Assembly: GCA_002437405.1 (NCBI GenBank)
Contig: DJPO01000013.1
Coordinates: forward strand, 1-8,005
Origin: Opitutia bacterium UBA6410
Lineage (GTDB): Bacteria > Verrucomicrobiota > Verrucomicrobiia > Opitutales > Intestinicryptomonadaceae
Direction: 5' to 3'
DNA length: 8,005 nucleotides
Shown piece after piece: positions 1 through 6,238 of the stretch. The notes beneath the pieces were generated by a model, which was given only the letters and a program-made list of their open reading frames with translations, did not search any database and was not told the DNA's origin. The position numbers and the translations under genes are program-made. The number at the start of each line of letters is the position of its first letter. Within the stretch, counting starts at the first letter, position 1.

Positions 1-94
1 CCACAATCTTTGACGAAGAGCGTTTTTTTGTTTCCTAATAAAAAAATAAAACAAATAGAATTACTCGAATCTAATAACCCAATACTCAAGGTAT

Positions 95-125
95 AAAAAA
101 ACGCGGCCGAATTCACGGTCGCGTT
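95..125 (-). terminator. Strong rho-independent terminator (minus strand)
   Basis: A 10-base-pair inverted repeat (100-109 pairing with 116-125, one G-T wobble) encloses a 6-base loop (AATTCA). Read on the minus strand, the stem runs straight into seven T (complement of A95-A101), the classic intrinsic terminator layout. There is no T-tract on the plus side. It lies about 420 bases beyond the terminator of the serA-plsY-hom operon. It either catches read-through from that operon or ends an unrecognised minus-strand transcript between 126 and 540. Confidence 0.7.
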
Positions 126-128
126 GAA

Positions 129-250
129 ATGATGATAAGCGTTAAAAAAATGCGTGCGGTAAGCAGTCGCTGGATGTAAATGACCGAGTTATTGGCAATT
201 ACGCAACAGCGGAAGACGCCGAGCGCATCGCCCGCCTTAACGAGTGGTAA
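129..250 (+). pseudogene. Remnant of a small protein gene, frame broken at an A7 tract
   Basis: Two overlapping frames join into one plausible small protein. Frame A starts at ATG 129 and reads MMISVKK into a run of seven A (144-150), then soon stops at 177-179. The neighbouring frame is open from 146 to a TAA at 248-250 and ends VIGNYATAEDAERIARLNEW. One extra A in the homopolymer, or a -1 slip there, would fuse them into a roughly 40-residue product. The alanine/glutamate-rich helical C-terminus resembles small accessory-gene proteins in general character, but I cannot assign a family. It could be a pseudogene, a slippage-dependent gene or chance. No SD precedes the ATG. The opposite strand also has a 49-codon open frame (113-262), so coding on the plus strand is not certain. 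Confidence 0.3.
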
Positions 251-277
251 ATAGCAAGGCATTAATCCTTACACCAC

Positions 278-310
278 TTGACAACCGCGGGGCAGCTAAA
301 CCGCTACACT
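278..310 (+). promoter_or_regulatory. Weak promoter-like element upstream of the small ORF at 366
   Basis: A perfect TTGACA (278-283) is followed by TACACT (305-310), a fair -10 box, but the 21-base spacing is longer than the usual 16-18. The imperfect dyad CACTTTCTAATGTG (307-320) overlaps the -10 region and could be an operator. The element is followed by an A-rich leader and the AAGGAG at 351-356. Seen: the motifs. Inferred: that they drive transcription of the short ORF. Confidence 0.25.
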
Positions 311-350
311 TTCTAATGTGAGCACAAAATTTTTTAAAAATCAACAAAAA

Positions 351-392
351 AAGGAGAAATACACAATGATAAGCTACAGACACACCGAGTAA
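351..392 (+). pseudogene. Canonical SD with an 8-codon ORF; likely broken gene start
   Basis: AAGGAG at 351-356 lies nine bases before ATG 366-368, an ideal translation start, yet the frame reads only MISYRHTE before TAA at 390-392. A neighbouring frame is open from 338 to TAG at about 458-460 and carries a protein-like string (NLISNDHERITHSVCGLPLK). A small indel near 390 would join the start to it. A second ATG frame (405-449) encodes 14 residues. Options are a frame-shifted remnant of a small gene, a leader peptide, or a real mini-protein. The SD contrasts with the SD-less long genes of this window, which hints at a different origin. I do not recognise the product. Confidence 0.3.
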
Positions 393-546
393 ACCTGATC
401 AGCAATGACCACGAGCGAATTACCCACAGCGTTTGCGGGCTACCGTTAAAACAGATATAGGAGTTTATAAACTAAAAAATCGAATTCCCCCGCTTTGCAG
501 AAAAAAAATCTTCAAATCGTAGCAACAATAATATTGCTTGCAGGAT

Positions 547-591
547 AAAAAAACGGGCGGTAAATTTAAGGTTTCCCCAAGCGCCGCCCGA
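547..591 (-). terminator. Terminator of the serA-plsY-hom operon
   Basis: A perfect 7-base-pair GC stem (CGGGCGG 554-560 with CCGCCCG 584-590) encloses a 23-base loop. On the minus strand it is followed by seven T (complement of A547-A553). It lies just 19 bases past the hom stop codon, so it is the natural operon end. The plus side also has a T-run (592-597), so it could work in both directions. Confidence 0.75.
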
Positions 592-608
592 TTTTTTAAA
601 CAAAATTT

Positions 609-1901
609 TTATGCCCCGACAAAGCGCATTACGAACGGTTCGGCGGAAACTTTGGGGTTGGTTTGCAGGGCGGCGCAGGCTTTCGCGATTGCCCCTTCCG
701 TCGTGCTGTGTGTCGTGAGCAGCAGCCACGCCCTGCCCGCCGTTTTGCACGAACGCTGCATGAGCGTCTCAATCGAAATTCCCGACTCGGACAAAATCTT
801 AGCGATTGACGCAAGCACGCCGGCTTCGTCGGCTACTTCCAGCCTGATATAGAATTTTCCAGATACTTCGTCGAGCGTCGCCACGCGCGCGTTTGCCGCG
901 GGATTGGGCGCGAGTGCCTTGGGTTCGCCCATAATGTATTTCATCGCGTCGAAAATGTCGGCGATTACCGCGCTCGAGGTTGCGTCGCCGCCCGCTCCGC
1001 GCCCGATGTGGATTGTGCGCCCGACTACGTCGCCCGAGATTGCCACGGCGTTGAAAACTTCGTTGACATTTGCGACTGCGTCCGAGAGCGGAACGAGTGC
1101 GGGATAGACGGAGGCGAACAACGCCCCGTTTTCGCCGACCGTGCGGACTGTTGCGATAAGCTTTACGCGATAGCCGAAATCTTTCGCCCAATTCATATCT
1201 TCGAGCGTTACGCGCCTTATTCCGCTAACAATCGAAGGTTTGACCCAAACGCCGTGGGCGATGTATCCCAAGATGGAAATTTTGTGGGCGGCGTCGATTC
1301 CGTCCAAGTCGAGAGCCTCGTCAGCTTCGACGTATCCGAGGCGTTTGGCGTCGGTCAAAATGGTTTCGTAGGGGGCGTTTTCGCGCTCCATACGCGTCAA
1401 AATGTAGTTGCAAGTGCCGTTGAGGATTCCGTATATCAGCGGGAATTTGTTGGCGACAAGCCCTTCCCTCAATACTTTGATAATCGGGACTCCGCCAGCG
1501 ACGCTCGCTTCGAAGAAATAGCTGCCCTTCGAGTTGTCGGCTTCGGCAAAAATCTCCGCCCCGCGCGAGCAGATTACCGCCTTGTTCGCGCTGACGACCG
1601 TCTTGCCGTTGCGCAACGCCGCCATTGTGTAGTCGAACGCGACGCCCGTGCCGCCCATCAATTCGCACACGATGTCGATTGTCGGGTCGTTGATGATTTC
1701 GTAGGGGTCTTGGGTCAATTTTTCGGCGGGGACTTCGACTTCGCGCTTTTTGGAGATGTCGCGCACGCACGCCTTTGCGAGTTCGTAATCGACGCCGAAT
1801 CGCGCCGACAACCTTCCGCCCTCGAGATTCTTCCAGACCGCCTGCGCGACCGTTCCGAAGCCGATGAATCCGATTCTAAAAGTTTTTTTGCAAGTGTTCA
1901 T
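609..1901 (-). CDS. hom: Homoserine dehydrogenase with C-terminal ACT domain
   Basis: This 430-residue cytosolic enzyme reduces L-aspartate-4-semialdehyde to L-homoserine with NAD(P)H, the branch point to threonine and methionine. The N-terminal Rossmann fold carries GFGTVA (14-19; the usual second-turn G is A19). SANKAVI (104-110), YGILNGTCNYIL (157-168) and GYVEADEALDLDGIDAAHK (189-207) are family hallmarks. E192, D203 and K207 match the spacing of the substrate-binding and catalytic residues known from the yeast enzyme. A C-terminal ACT domain (about 349-427, FYIRLEVADEAGVLASIAKIL) suggests feedback control, in this family usually by threonine. The length is typical of the monofunctional bacterial form; there is no aspartokinase fusion. 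It is the last gene of the operon, starting 21 bases after plsY. The ATG at 1901 has no SD, but the Rossmann motif begins about ten residues in, so the start fits well. Confidence 0.96.
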   Translation of the reverse strand: MNTCKKTFRIGFIGFGTVAQAVWKNLEGGRLSARFGVDYELAKACVRDISKKREVEVPAEKLTQDPYEIINDPTIDIVCELMGGTGVAFDYTMAALRNGKTVVSANKAVICSRGAEIFAEADNSKGSYFFEASVAGGVPIIKVLREGLVANKFPLIYGILNGTCNYILTRMERENAPYETILTDAKRLGYVEADEALDLDGIDAAHKISILGYIAHGVWVKPSIVSGIRRVTLEDMNWAKDFGYRVKLIATVRTVGENGALFASVYPALVPLSDAVANVNEVFNAVAISGDVVGRTIHIGRGAGGDATSSAVIADIFDAMKYIMGEPKALAPNPAANARVATLDEVSGKFYIRLEVADEAGVLASIAKILSESGISIETLMQRSCKTAGRAWLLLTTHSTTEGAIAKACAALQTNPKVSAEPFVMRFVGA

Positions 1902-1922
1902 AGAGAAAATTCGGGAAGGTGT

Positions 1923-2534
1923 TTAAAATCTGTTTTCCGTGCCTTTGAGAAGCCGCGCGATATTGCTGCGGTGCCGCACGATTATCACGACGGCAAGACC
2001 GAGCGATATATATAAATGCCCGTGCATTGTCGGGTAGATAAGCCAAGAGGCTATCGGCAGCGCGACGGCGAGGGAAATCGAAGCGAGCGAAACGTAGCGC
2101 GTCGAATAAAAGACAATCAGCCAAACGACGAGCCCCGCCAATATCGCCCAAAACATAACCGCCAAGAGTCCGCCGATTGCGGTCGAAACGCCCTTTCCGC
2201 CCTTGAAGCGCAGAAACGGCGAAAAGCTGTGCCCTATAACCGCCGAGCAAATCCCGACGTAGGCGAGCTGGTGCGGGTCGGCGAAATCCACGCCGAAAAC
2301 CGCGGGATATAACGGCCAAGCGGCAGCGAGAAAGCCTTTTGCGGCGTCGAGCACAAAGCACAGGTTGCCCGCAAATTTTCCGCACACGCGCTTGACGTTC
2401 GTAGCCCCCGGATTTCCGCTGCCGGCTTTGAGAATATCGACTCCGCAACAACGGGCGATAATTACCGCGAACGGGATAGATCCCAAAATGTATCCCGCGG
2501 CGGCGACAACGAAAAATCCGGTGAGCGTACCCAT
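1923..2534 (-). CDS. plsY: Acyl-phosphate:glycerol-3-phosphate acyltransferase PlsY
   Basis: This integral inner-membrane enzyme transfers an acyl group from acyl-phosphate (made by PlsX) to glycerol-3-phosphate, giving lysophosphatidate, the first step of phospholipid synthesis. At 203 residues it has the usual family length. All three signature loops are visible: GSIPFAV (18-24), GSGNPGATN (38-46; the phosphate-binding glycine-rich loop) and GHSFSPFLRFKGGKGVST (101-118). The tail RHRSNIARLLKGTENRF (187-203) is also characteristic. Several hydrophobic spans (about 5-28, 57-80, 90-106, 120-143, 147-167, 171-186) fit its multi-pass topology. Its ATG lies one base beyond the serA stop codon and lacks an SD, so translation is probably coupled to serA by termination and reinitiation. 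plsX is not in the window. Confidence 0.96.
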   Translation of the reverse strand: MGTLTGFFVVAAAGYILGSIPFAVIIARCCGVDILKAGSGNPGATNVKRVCGKFAGNLCFVLDAAKGFLAAAWPLYPAVFGVDFADPHQLAYVGICSAVIGHSFSPFLRFKGGKGVSTAIGGLLAVMFWAILAGLVVWLIVFYSTRYVSLASISLAVALPIASWLIYPTMHGHLYISLGLAVVIIVRHRSNIARLLKGTENRF

Positions 2535-2535
2535 A

Positions 2536-4125
2536 CTATGAGAAATCCACTACGCGAACGGCTTCGACCTTGTCGAGAGCCTTGAGTTCGGCGATGGCAG
2601 CTTCAACGGGGAGAGCGTCGAGTTCGTAAACACTCAGAGCCATACCGCCCTTCTCGTCGCGCGAGAGGGTCATATTTGCGATATTGCAGCCGTATTTGCC
2701 GATAATCGAACCGATGATACCGACCATTCCGGGGGTATCCTGATTGCGCAGGAGGATTGCCGACTTGTTGTGGGGGTTGATTTCCACTTCGTGCGAGTCG
2801 ATTCTGACAATCTTCGGGCGCGCGCTCGTGCCCATAACAGTGCCCGCTACGCTGCGGACTTCGCCGTTCTGGCAGTGTGCGACGACTTCGACGAGTTCCG
2901 AGTAGTCCGCTTGCGAGGAGCTGTTCACGCTTTCGACTTCAACGCCCAAGTGCTTCATTTTTGCGGGGGCGTTGACATCGTTGGCGTTTTCGGAAATCTT
3001 CGAGAGGTATCCCTTTTGGACTGCGAGAGTCAAAAGCTTGTTGTCGATGTTCCCGAGCTTGCCGAAATATTTTACGGACAACTTCGAGACCGCGCCGTCA
3101 ACGAGCTGCTGGGCGAAGAGACCCAATTTTTCGCAGAGTTCGACATACGGGGAAATCTGCTTCATCGACTCGGCGTCGATGCTGGGCTTGTTGATGGAGT
3201 TGCGGATTGCGCCGCCCGAGAGAGCGTCGGCGATTACTTCGGCAACTTCGATACCGCAGCTTTCCTGAGCTTCCTTGGTGGACGCACCGAGGTGGGGGGT
3301 CAAAACAAGGTTCGGGAATTTGAGAAGCGGGCTGTCCTTTGCGAGGGGCTCGGATTCGTAAACGTCGAGACCTGCGGCGGCGACTTTACCGCTTTCGAGG
3401 GCGGCGACGAGGGCGGTTTCTTTGATGATTCCGCCGCGCGCGCAGTTGAACACGCGAACGCCCTTTTTCATCATATCAAAAGCCTTTTCGTCAATCATAT
3501 ACTTGGTGGCTTCCGTGAGGGGCATGTGGACTGTGATGTAGTCGGCGCGCTTGAATGCATCTTCGAGGGCGACCATTTCAACGCCGATAGTCTTTGCGCG
3601 GGCTTCGGTGAGGAACGGGTCGTACGCGAGGACTTTCATACCGAAAGCCATTGCGCGTTTTGCGACTTCCGCGCCGATTCTGCCCATACCAAGAACAGAA
3701 AGGGTCTTGTTTTTAAGTTCCGTGCCTTTAAAGGATTTTCTGTCCCACTTGCCGTTGTGCAGCGAGGCATTTGCCTGCGAAATCGGGCGCGTTCCGCAGA
3801 GAATGTGCGTGAACGTAAGTTCCGCCGTCGCGATTGTATTGCCCGTGGGGGTGTTCATCACGACAACGCCCTTTTCGGAAGCGGCGGGAATGTCGATATT
3901 GTCGACGCCGACGCCCGCGCGGCCTACCGCCTTGAGCTTCTTGGCGCAAGCCAAAACATCGGCGGTGATGTGGGTTTCGGAACGGACGATGACTGCGTCC
4001 GCATCGGTTATGAGCTCTTTCACCTGTTCGGGAGTCGAGCCGTAGGCTTCTACTGTTTCGAAGCCCTTTTGTTTGAGTAGTTCTACGCCTTTGGGCGAGA
4101 TAGGATCTGCTACGAGTACTTTCAT
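2536..4125 (-). CDS. serA: D-3-phosphoglycerate dehydrogenase (long form)
   Basis: This cytosolic enzyme oxidises 3-phosphoglycerate to 3-phosphohydroxypyruvate with NAD+, the committed step of serine synthesis. With the chosen start it is 529 residues, typical of the long type with an extra ASB domain. GRAGVGVDNID (68-78) is in the substrate domain. The NAD-binding fold has GMGRIG (146-151). The catalytic triad of the D-2-hydroxyacid dehydrogenase family is visible: R230 in NCARGG, E259 in DVYESEP and H278 in TPHLG. An allosteric substrate-binding domain follows (about 315-450), then a C-terminal ACT domain (about 455-529, ILLRNQDTPGMVGIIGSIIGKYGCNIANM), where serine feedback usually acts. 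The frame extends upstream to 4209, but those 28 residues overlap the promoter and the family begins at MKVLVADPIS, so ATG 4123-4125 is preferred. There is no SD. It is the first gene of the operon. Confidence 0.97.
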   Translation of the reverse strand: MKVLVADPISPKGVELLKQKGFETVEAYGSTPEQVKELITDADAVIVRSETHITADVLACAKKLKAVGRAGVGVDNIDIPAASEKGVVVMNTPTGNTIATAELTFTHILCGTRPISQANASLHNGKWDRKSFKGTELKNKTLSVLGMGRIGAEVAKRAMAFGMKVLAYDPFLTEARAKTIGVEMVALEDAFKRADYITVHMPLTEATKYMIDEKAFDMMKKGVRVFNCARGGIIKETALVAALESGKVAAAGLDVYESEPLAKDSPLLKFPNLVLTPHLGASTKEAQESCGIEVAEVIADALSGGAIRNSINKPSIDAESMKQISPYVELCEKLGLFAQQLVDGAVSKLSVKYFGKLGNIDNKLLTLAVQKGYLSKISENANDVNAPAKMKHLGVEVESVNSSSQADYSELVEVVAHCQNGEVRSVAGTVMGTSARPKIVRIDSHEVEINPHNKSAILLRNQDTPGMVGIIGSIIGKYGCNIANMTLSRDEKGGMALSVYELDALPVEAAIAELKALDKVEAVRVVDFS

Positions 4126-4175
4126 ATTTTTATAAATAATCGCGGGACTGTTTTCCAACTCGATTATTATTTTCA

Positions 4176-4203
4176 AAACTACCCGAACCGAAAATTTTGT
4201 CAA
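4176..4203 (-). promoter_or_regulatory. Putative promoter of the serA-plsY-hom operon
   Basis: On the minus strand a perfect TTGACA (4203-4198) is followed 16 bases later by TAGTTT (4181-4176), part of TAGTTTTG. The -35 is strong and the -10 weak. The resulting 5' leader would be only about 45 bases, A/T-rich, with no SD and no room for a riboswitch or T-box. A T-rich tract further upstream (about 4229-4250, minus strand) could act as an upstream element. The -35 is seen; the -10 choice is an inference. Confidence 0.45.
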
Positions 4204-4440
4204 GCCCATTAAAAACCGATATGCGGCAAAACGGATTCGAAAAAAAAAAAGAAAAGCCTCTCAAAAAAACAAGCAACCGCAATTTTTATCTTCCGCCGCC
4301 AACAACCGCAAATAAAAAGCAATCGGGCATATTTTACCTTAGCCCATAGCCGCATCTAAACTAAAAAAACGTCAATCGCGCCAGCGGAAGAATAAAACAG
4401 CCAACCATGCGCTCAAAATAAAAATCCGTCTTTGTCGCCT
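4204..4440. other. Gene-free A/T-rich intergenic spacer
   Basis: About 240 bases between the serA promoter and the stem-loop array contain no convincing gene, RNA or terminator on either strand. There is a long A-run (around 4241-4250), an AACCGCAA direct repeat pair (near 4275 and 4305) and a weak GGGC/GCCC inverted repeat (about 4326-4347). I see nothing I can name. Confidence 0.5.
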
Positions 4441-4453
4441 TTATTTAAAATAT

Positions 4454-4770
4454 AAAAACGCGGCTTTCTTAAAAACATAAAAACCGCGTTCCTTCTGTTT
4501 TCGCCTTTTTAAATCCGACGTCAGTCCCCTAAAAAAAGACTCAAAAAAACCCTCTTCCGAAGAGTCTTTGGAAACGCCCCTTGTGTTCCAACCAACCGAA
4601 AAACACAAAAAACCGCTCCCAAAGTAGCGACCAGCTGAAATGGCAAAAAATGTGCTCGACCTTAAAAAGCATAAAAAAACACAATCGGTGAAAATGGTTA
4701 AAAATTCGCGCTGTCTTAAAAAGCGTAAAAACCCGCTCACCGAAGAGCGGTGAAGTGAAGATGGCTGAAA
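4454..4770 (-). repeat. Degenerate tandem array of terminator-like stem-loops
   Basis: Read on the minus strand, a loose unit of the form CCATTTTCACC, GC-rich hairpin, T5-T7, then ATGCTTTTTAAG recurs. Hairpins with following T-tracts are at 4733-4750 (CCGCTC/GAGCGG, T5 at 4731-4727), 4614-4629 (CGCT/AGCG, T6 at 4612-4607), 4552-4564 (CTCTT/AAGAG, T7 at 4549-4543) and 4457-4490 (7-base-pair AACGCGG/CCGCGTT, long loop, T5). The middle unit (about 4661-4710) keeps the flanks and T-tract but has lost its hairpin. On the plus strand CTTAAAAAGC at 4661 and 4715, and ATGG at 4640 and 4694, give a 54-base period. Three hairpins share the TTCGG loop type of the main terminator at 4820-4839, which suggests they arose by duplication of it. 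Function unknown. Confidence 0.6.
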
Positions 4771-4812
4771 TTACGTTTAACATCCCCTTCCCCCTTTTTT
4801 CTCTCCAACAAC

Positions 4813-4839
4813 AAAAAAACCGCCCTCCGAAGAAGGCGG
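4813..4839 (-). terminator. Terminator of the outer-membrane protein gene, UUCG tetraloop
   Basis: On the minus strand the stem CCGCCTTC pairs with GAGGGCGG (one U-G wobble) around a TTCG loop, giving the extra-stable C(UUCG)G tetraloop. Seven T follow directly (complement of A4813-A4819). It starts 18 bases past the stop codon of the barrel protein, so it is that gene's intrinsic terminator. A second T-run on the plus side (4840-4845) could make it bidirectional. Confidence 0.88.
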
Positions 4840-4857
4840 TTTTTTAAGCGGTTTGGA

Positions 4858-6033
4858 TTAGTATTTAACCGAAACCGAGATGTCAACCAAGTGCTGATTG
4901 TATGTGCAATTTTCGAGGGACGAAGAATTGTTGATGAATCTGTAGTTGGCTGCCAAAGTAATGTACTTGTTGGGGAGGTAGGAGATACCGATACGACCGA
5001 TGTAAGTGTCGTCGTCGCGGGTTTTGGTGTAGTAGTACACACCGTAGTCGCTGTATTCGTAGCTGAAGCTTGCGGTCGAGCGGAGGAATTCGGAGAAGTA
5101 GTAGTTCGCGCCAACTTCGCAACCCGTGTCAACCGAGGACTGACGGGAAGCACCGTTGCCGAAATCACGATAACCCGTTGCAAAAACGCCGAGCTTTTCG
5201 GAAACTTCGTAATTGAGGTTCGCTCTGAAAGTCATCGTCGTTTCGTCGTCAACGCCGATACCGCCCGAGGTGCTACGATAAGTTGCGCCTGCGAAAATCG
5301 AAGCAGTGAGCTTGGGGAGGAGTTCGCCGCGAACCGTTACGCCGCCGAAGTGGTCGTCACGGTTTTTGCCGCCGTAGAGAGTATCGTAAAGGCTGCCACC
5401 GTTAAATTCGGTGTAACGGTATTGATAGGTAAGACCCGCCGAAATCTTGGGGGTTATTCTATAAAGGAGGCTGAGAGGAATGGAGAAGCTGTCGTAGCTG
5501 GAATATCTGCTGCTCCAGTTGCCGAGGTAGTCGATGTTCTGCCAATTTCCGCCGAGTTCGCCGTCGAGCTTTTCGGAGAAGTTGTAAGTGGCATTGATAC
5601 CCGCTTTGAAATCATTGTAGCGGACGAGGTCGCCAGCATTGATTGTCGTTTGGGTGTTGTTGTAGCACTGGTCGAAAGAGAAGTTTGCGTCGAGCTTGAG
5701 AACCTGTTCGGTATAGGACGCGACCGCCTTGACGTGCGAAAGGTTGGAATTGAATTCCTTGTGTTCGGCGTAGCGGGTGAGGTCTTCGAAGAACTTTACA
5801 TTCGCCTTGAATTTGCTGTTACGACCGTAATCGGCTTCCATTCCCAAGCGCAGAGTGCCAGAATAGTCGTTGATTTTGTTGCCGCGCCCCGTGGAAGTAA
5901 TGTTACTGTTCCACTGACCCATGGCTTTACCGTTGAAGAACACATCAAGCTGGTCACCGATAGTCACCAACGGTGCGGCATTTGCGGAGAGAGCCGCCGC
6001 CGCGAAGATTGTTGTAGCGAGTACTTTTTTCAT
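4858..6033 (-). CDS. Secreted outer-membrane beta-barrel protein, function unknown
   Basis: The 391-residue product begins with a clear Sec signal peptide (MKKVLATTIFAAAALSANA, cleavage likely near residue 19-20). The mature part is a run of alternating-polarity strands rich in Y, F, N, S and G (for example LRLGMEADYG, ASFSYEYSDYGVYYY, LAANYRF) and ends in SVSVKY, a terminal aromatic as expected for BAM-assembled barrels. It resembles the general class of outer-membrane barrel or porin-like proteins; the exact family and cargo cannot be told. Three cysteines (C123, C305, C376), uncommon in barrels, are present. The frame extends upstream to 6258, but that part overlaps the promoter and would hide the signal peptide, so ATG 6033 is chosen. 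There is no SD; the leader is A/T-rich. The gene is monocistronic, with its own promoter and a very stable terminator, suggesting high expression. It is divergent from the TPR gene. Confidence 0.85.
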   Translation of the reverse strand: MKKVLATTIFAAAALSANAAPLVTIGDQLDVFFNGKAMGQWNSNITSTGRGNKINDYSGTLRLGMEADYGRNSKFKANVKFFEDLTRYAEHKEFNSNLSHVKAVASYTEQVLKLDANFSFDQCYNNTQTTINAGDLVRYNDFKAGINATYNFSEKLDGELGGNWQNIDYLGNWSSRYSSYDSFSIPLSLLYRITPKISAGLTYQYRYTEFNGGSLYDTLYGGKNRDDHFGGVTVRGELLPKLTASIFAGATYRSTSGGIGVDDETTMTFRANLNYEVSEKLGVFATGYRDFGNGASRQSSVDTGCEVGANYYFSEFLRSTASFSYEYSDYGVYYYTKTRDDDTYIGRIGISYLPNKYITLAANYRFINNSSSLENCTYNQHLVDISVSVKY

Positions 6034-6106
6034 CGATATATGTTTGTTAAAGTTTACAGATATTTTCAAGGATTGGGAGGGGTATTCCCGTTTTTTTAAT
6101 GCCCCG

Positions 6107-6134
6107 ATTATTTTTATCCGCCCGAACTTGTCAA
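6107..6134 (-). promoter_or_regulatory. Promoter of the outer-membrane protein gene
   Basis: On the minus strand a perfect TTGACA (6134-6129) is separated by 16 bases from AATAAT (6112-6107), five of six matches to the consensus -10. Transcription would start near 6100, giving a leader of about 65 bases. The leader contains a small GGG-AATA-CCC hairpin but no SD. This is the best sigma-70-like promoter in the window. Confidence 0.6.
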
Positions 6135-6199
6135 GAACTTTTTCGCCCCTATTTATTACAAAAGTGCAAAATAAAAATAATGTTGAAAGATTCGGACGT

Positions 6200-6229
6200 T
6201 TGACAATAATCGGCGTCCAAAAATTTACT
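6200..6229 (+). promoter_or_regulatory. Promoter of the TPR protein gene, near-leaderless
   Basis: TTGACA (6200-6205) is followed 18 bases later by TTTACT (6224-6229, four of six matches). The predicted start of transcription (about 6235-6238) falls almost on the ATG at 6239, so the mRNA may be leaderless, which agrees with the absent SD. An inverted repeat GGACG (6194-6198) / CGTCC (6214-6218) brackets the -35 box and could be an operator. Confidence 0.45.
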
Positions 6230-6238
6230 TTGCGAAAT

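Noticed and set aside
113..262. 49-codon minus-strand ORF ending inside the hairpin at 100-125
   Set aside because: Its stop codon lies in the terminator loop, there is no SD, and the overlapping plus-strand frame looks more protein-like; evidence is too thin to call a gene.
1008..2015. 335-codon plus-strand open frame antisense to hom and plsY
   Set aside because: It is a composition shadow of two firmly identified genes on the other strand; no domain-like sequence, no promoter, no RBS.
2770..4080. 436-codon plus-strand open frame antisense to serA
   Set aside because: Lies wholly within serA; low-complexity, F/D/R-rich translation typical of an antisense frame.
4126..4200. Possible riboswitch or T-box leader before serA
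   Set aside because: The predicted leader is only about 45 bases and A/T-rich with no stable fold or terminator.
4126..4209. 28-residue N-terminal extension of SerA
   Set aside because: Overlaps the TTGACA promoter box, and the family begins at MKVLVADPIS.
4454..4839. CRISPR array
   Set aside because: The repeats are imperfect, unevenly spaced and hairpin/T-tract based; there are no unique spacers of constant length and no cas genes.
6076..6097. GGGG/CCC hairpin followed by T7 on the plus strand
   Set aside because: The stem is only three to four pairs and lies in the barrel gene's leader with no plus-strand transcript to end.
4891..6099. 402-codon plus-strand open frame antisense to the barrel gene
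   Set aside because: The V/A/E-rich translation is the mirror of the barrel strands; the minus-strand gene has a signal peptide, promoter and terminator.
5921..6238. Upstream extension of the TPR protein by 106 residues
   Set aside because: Most of it is antisense to the barrel gene's start and crosses both promoters; the 6239 start gives a normal membrane-anchor N-terminus.
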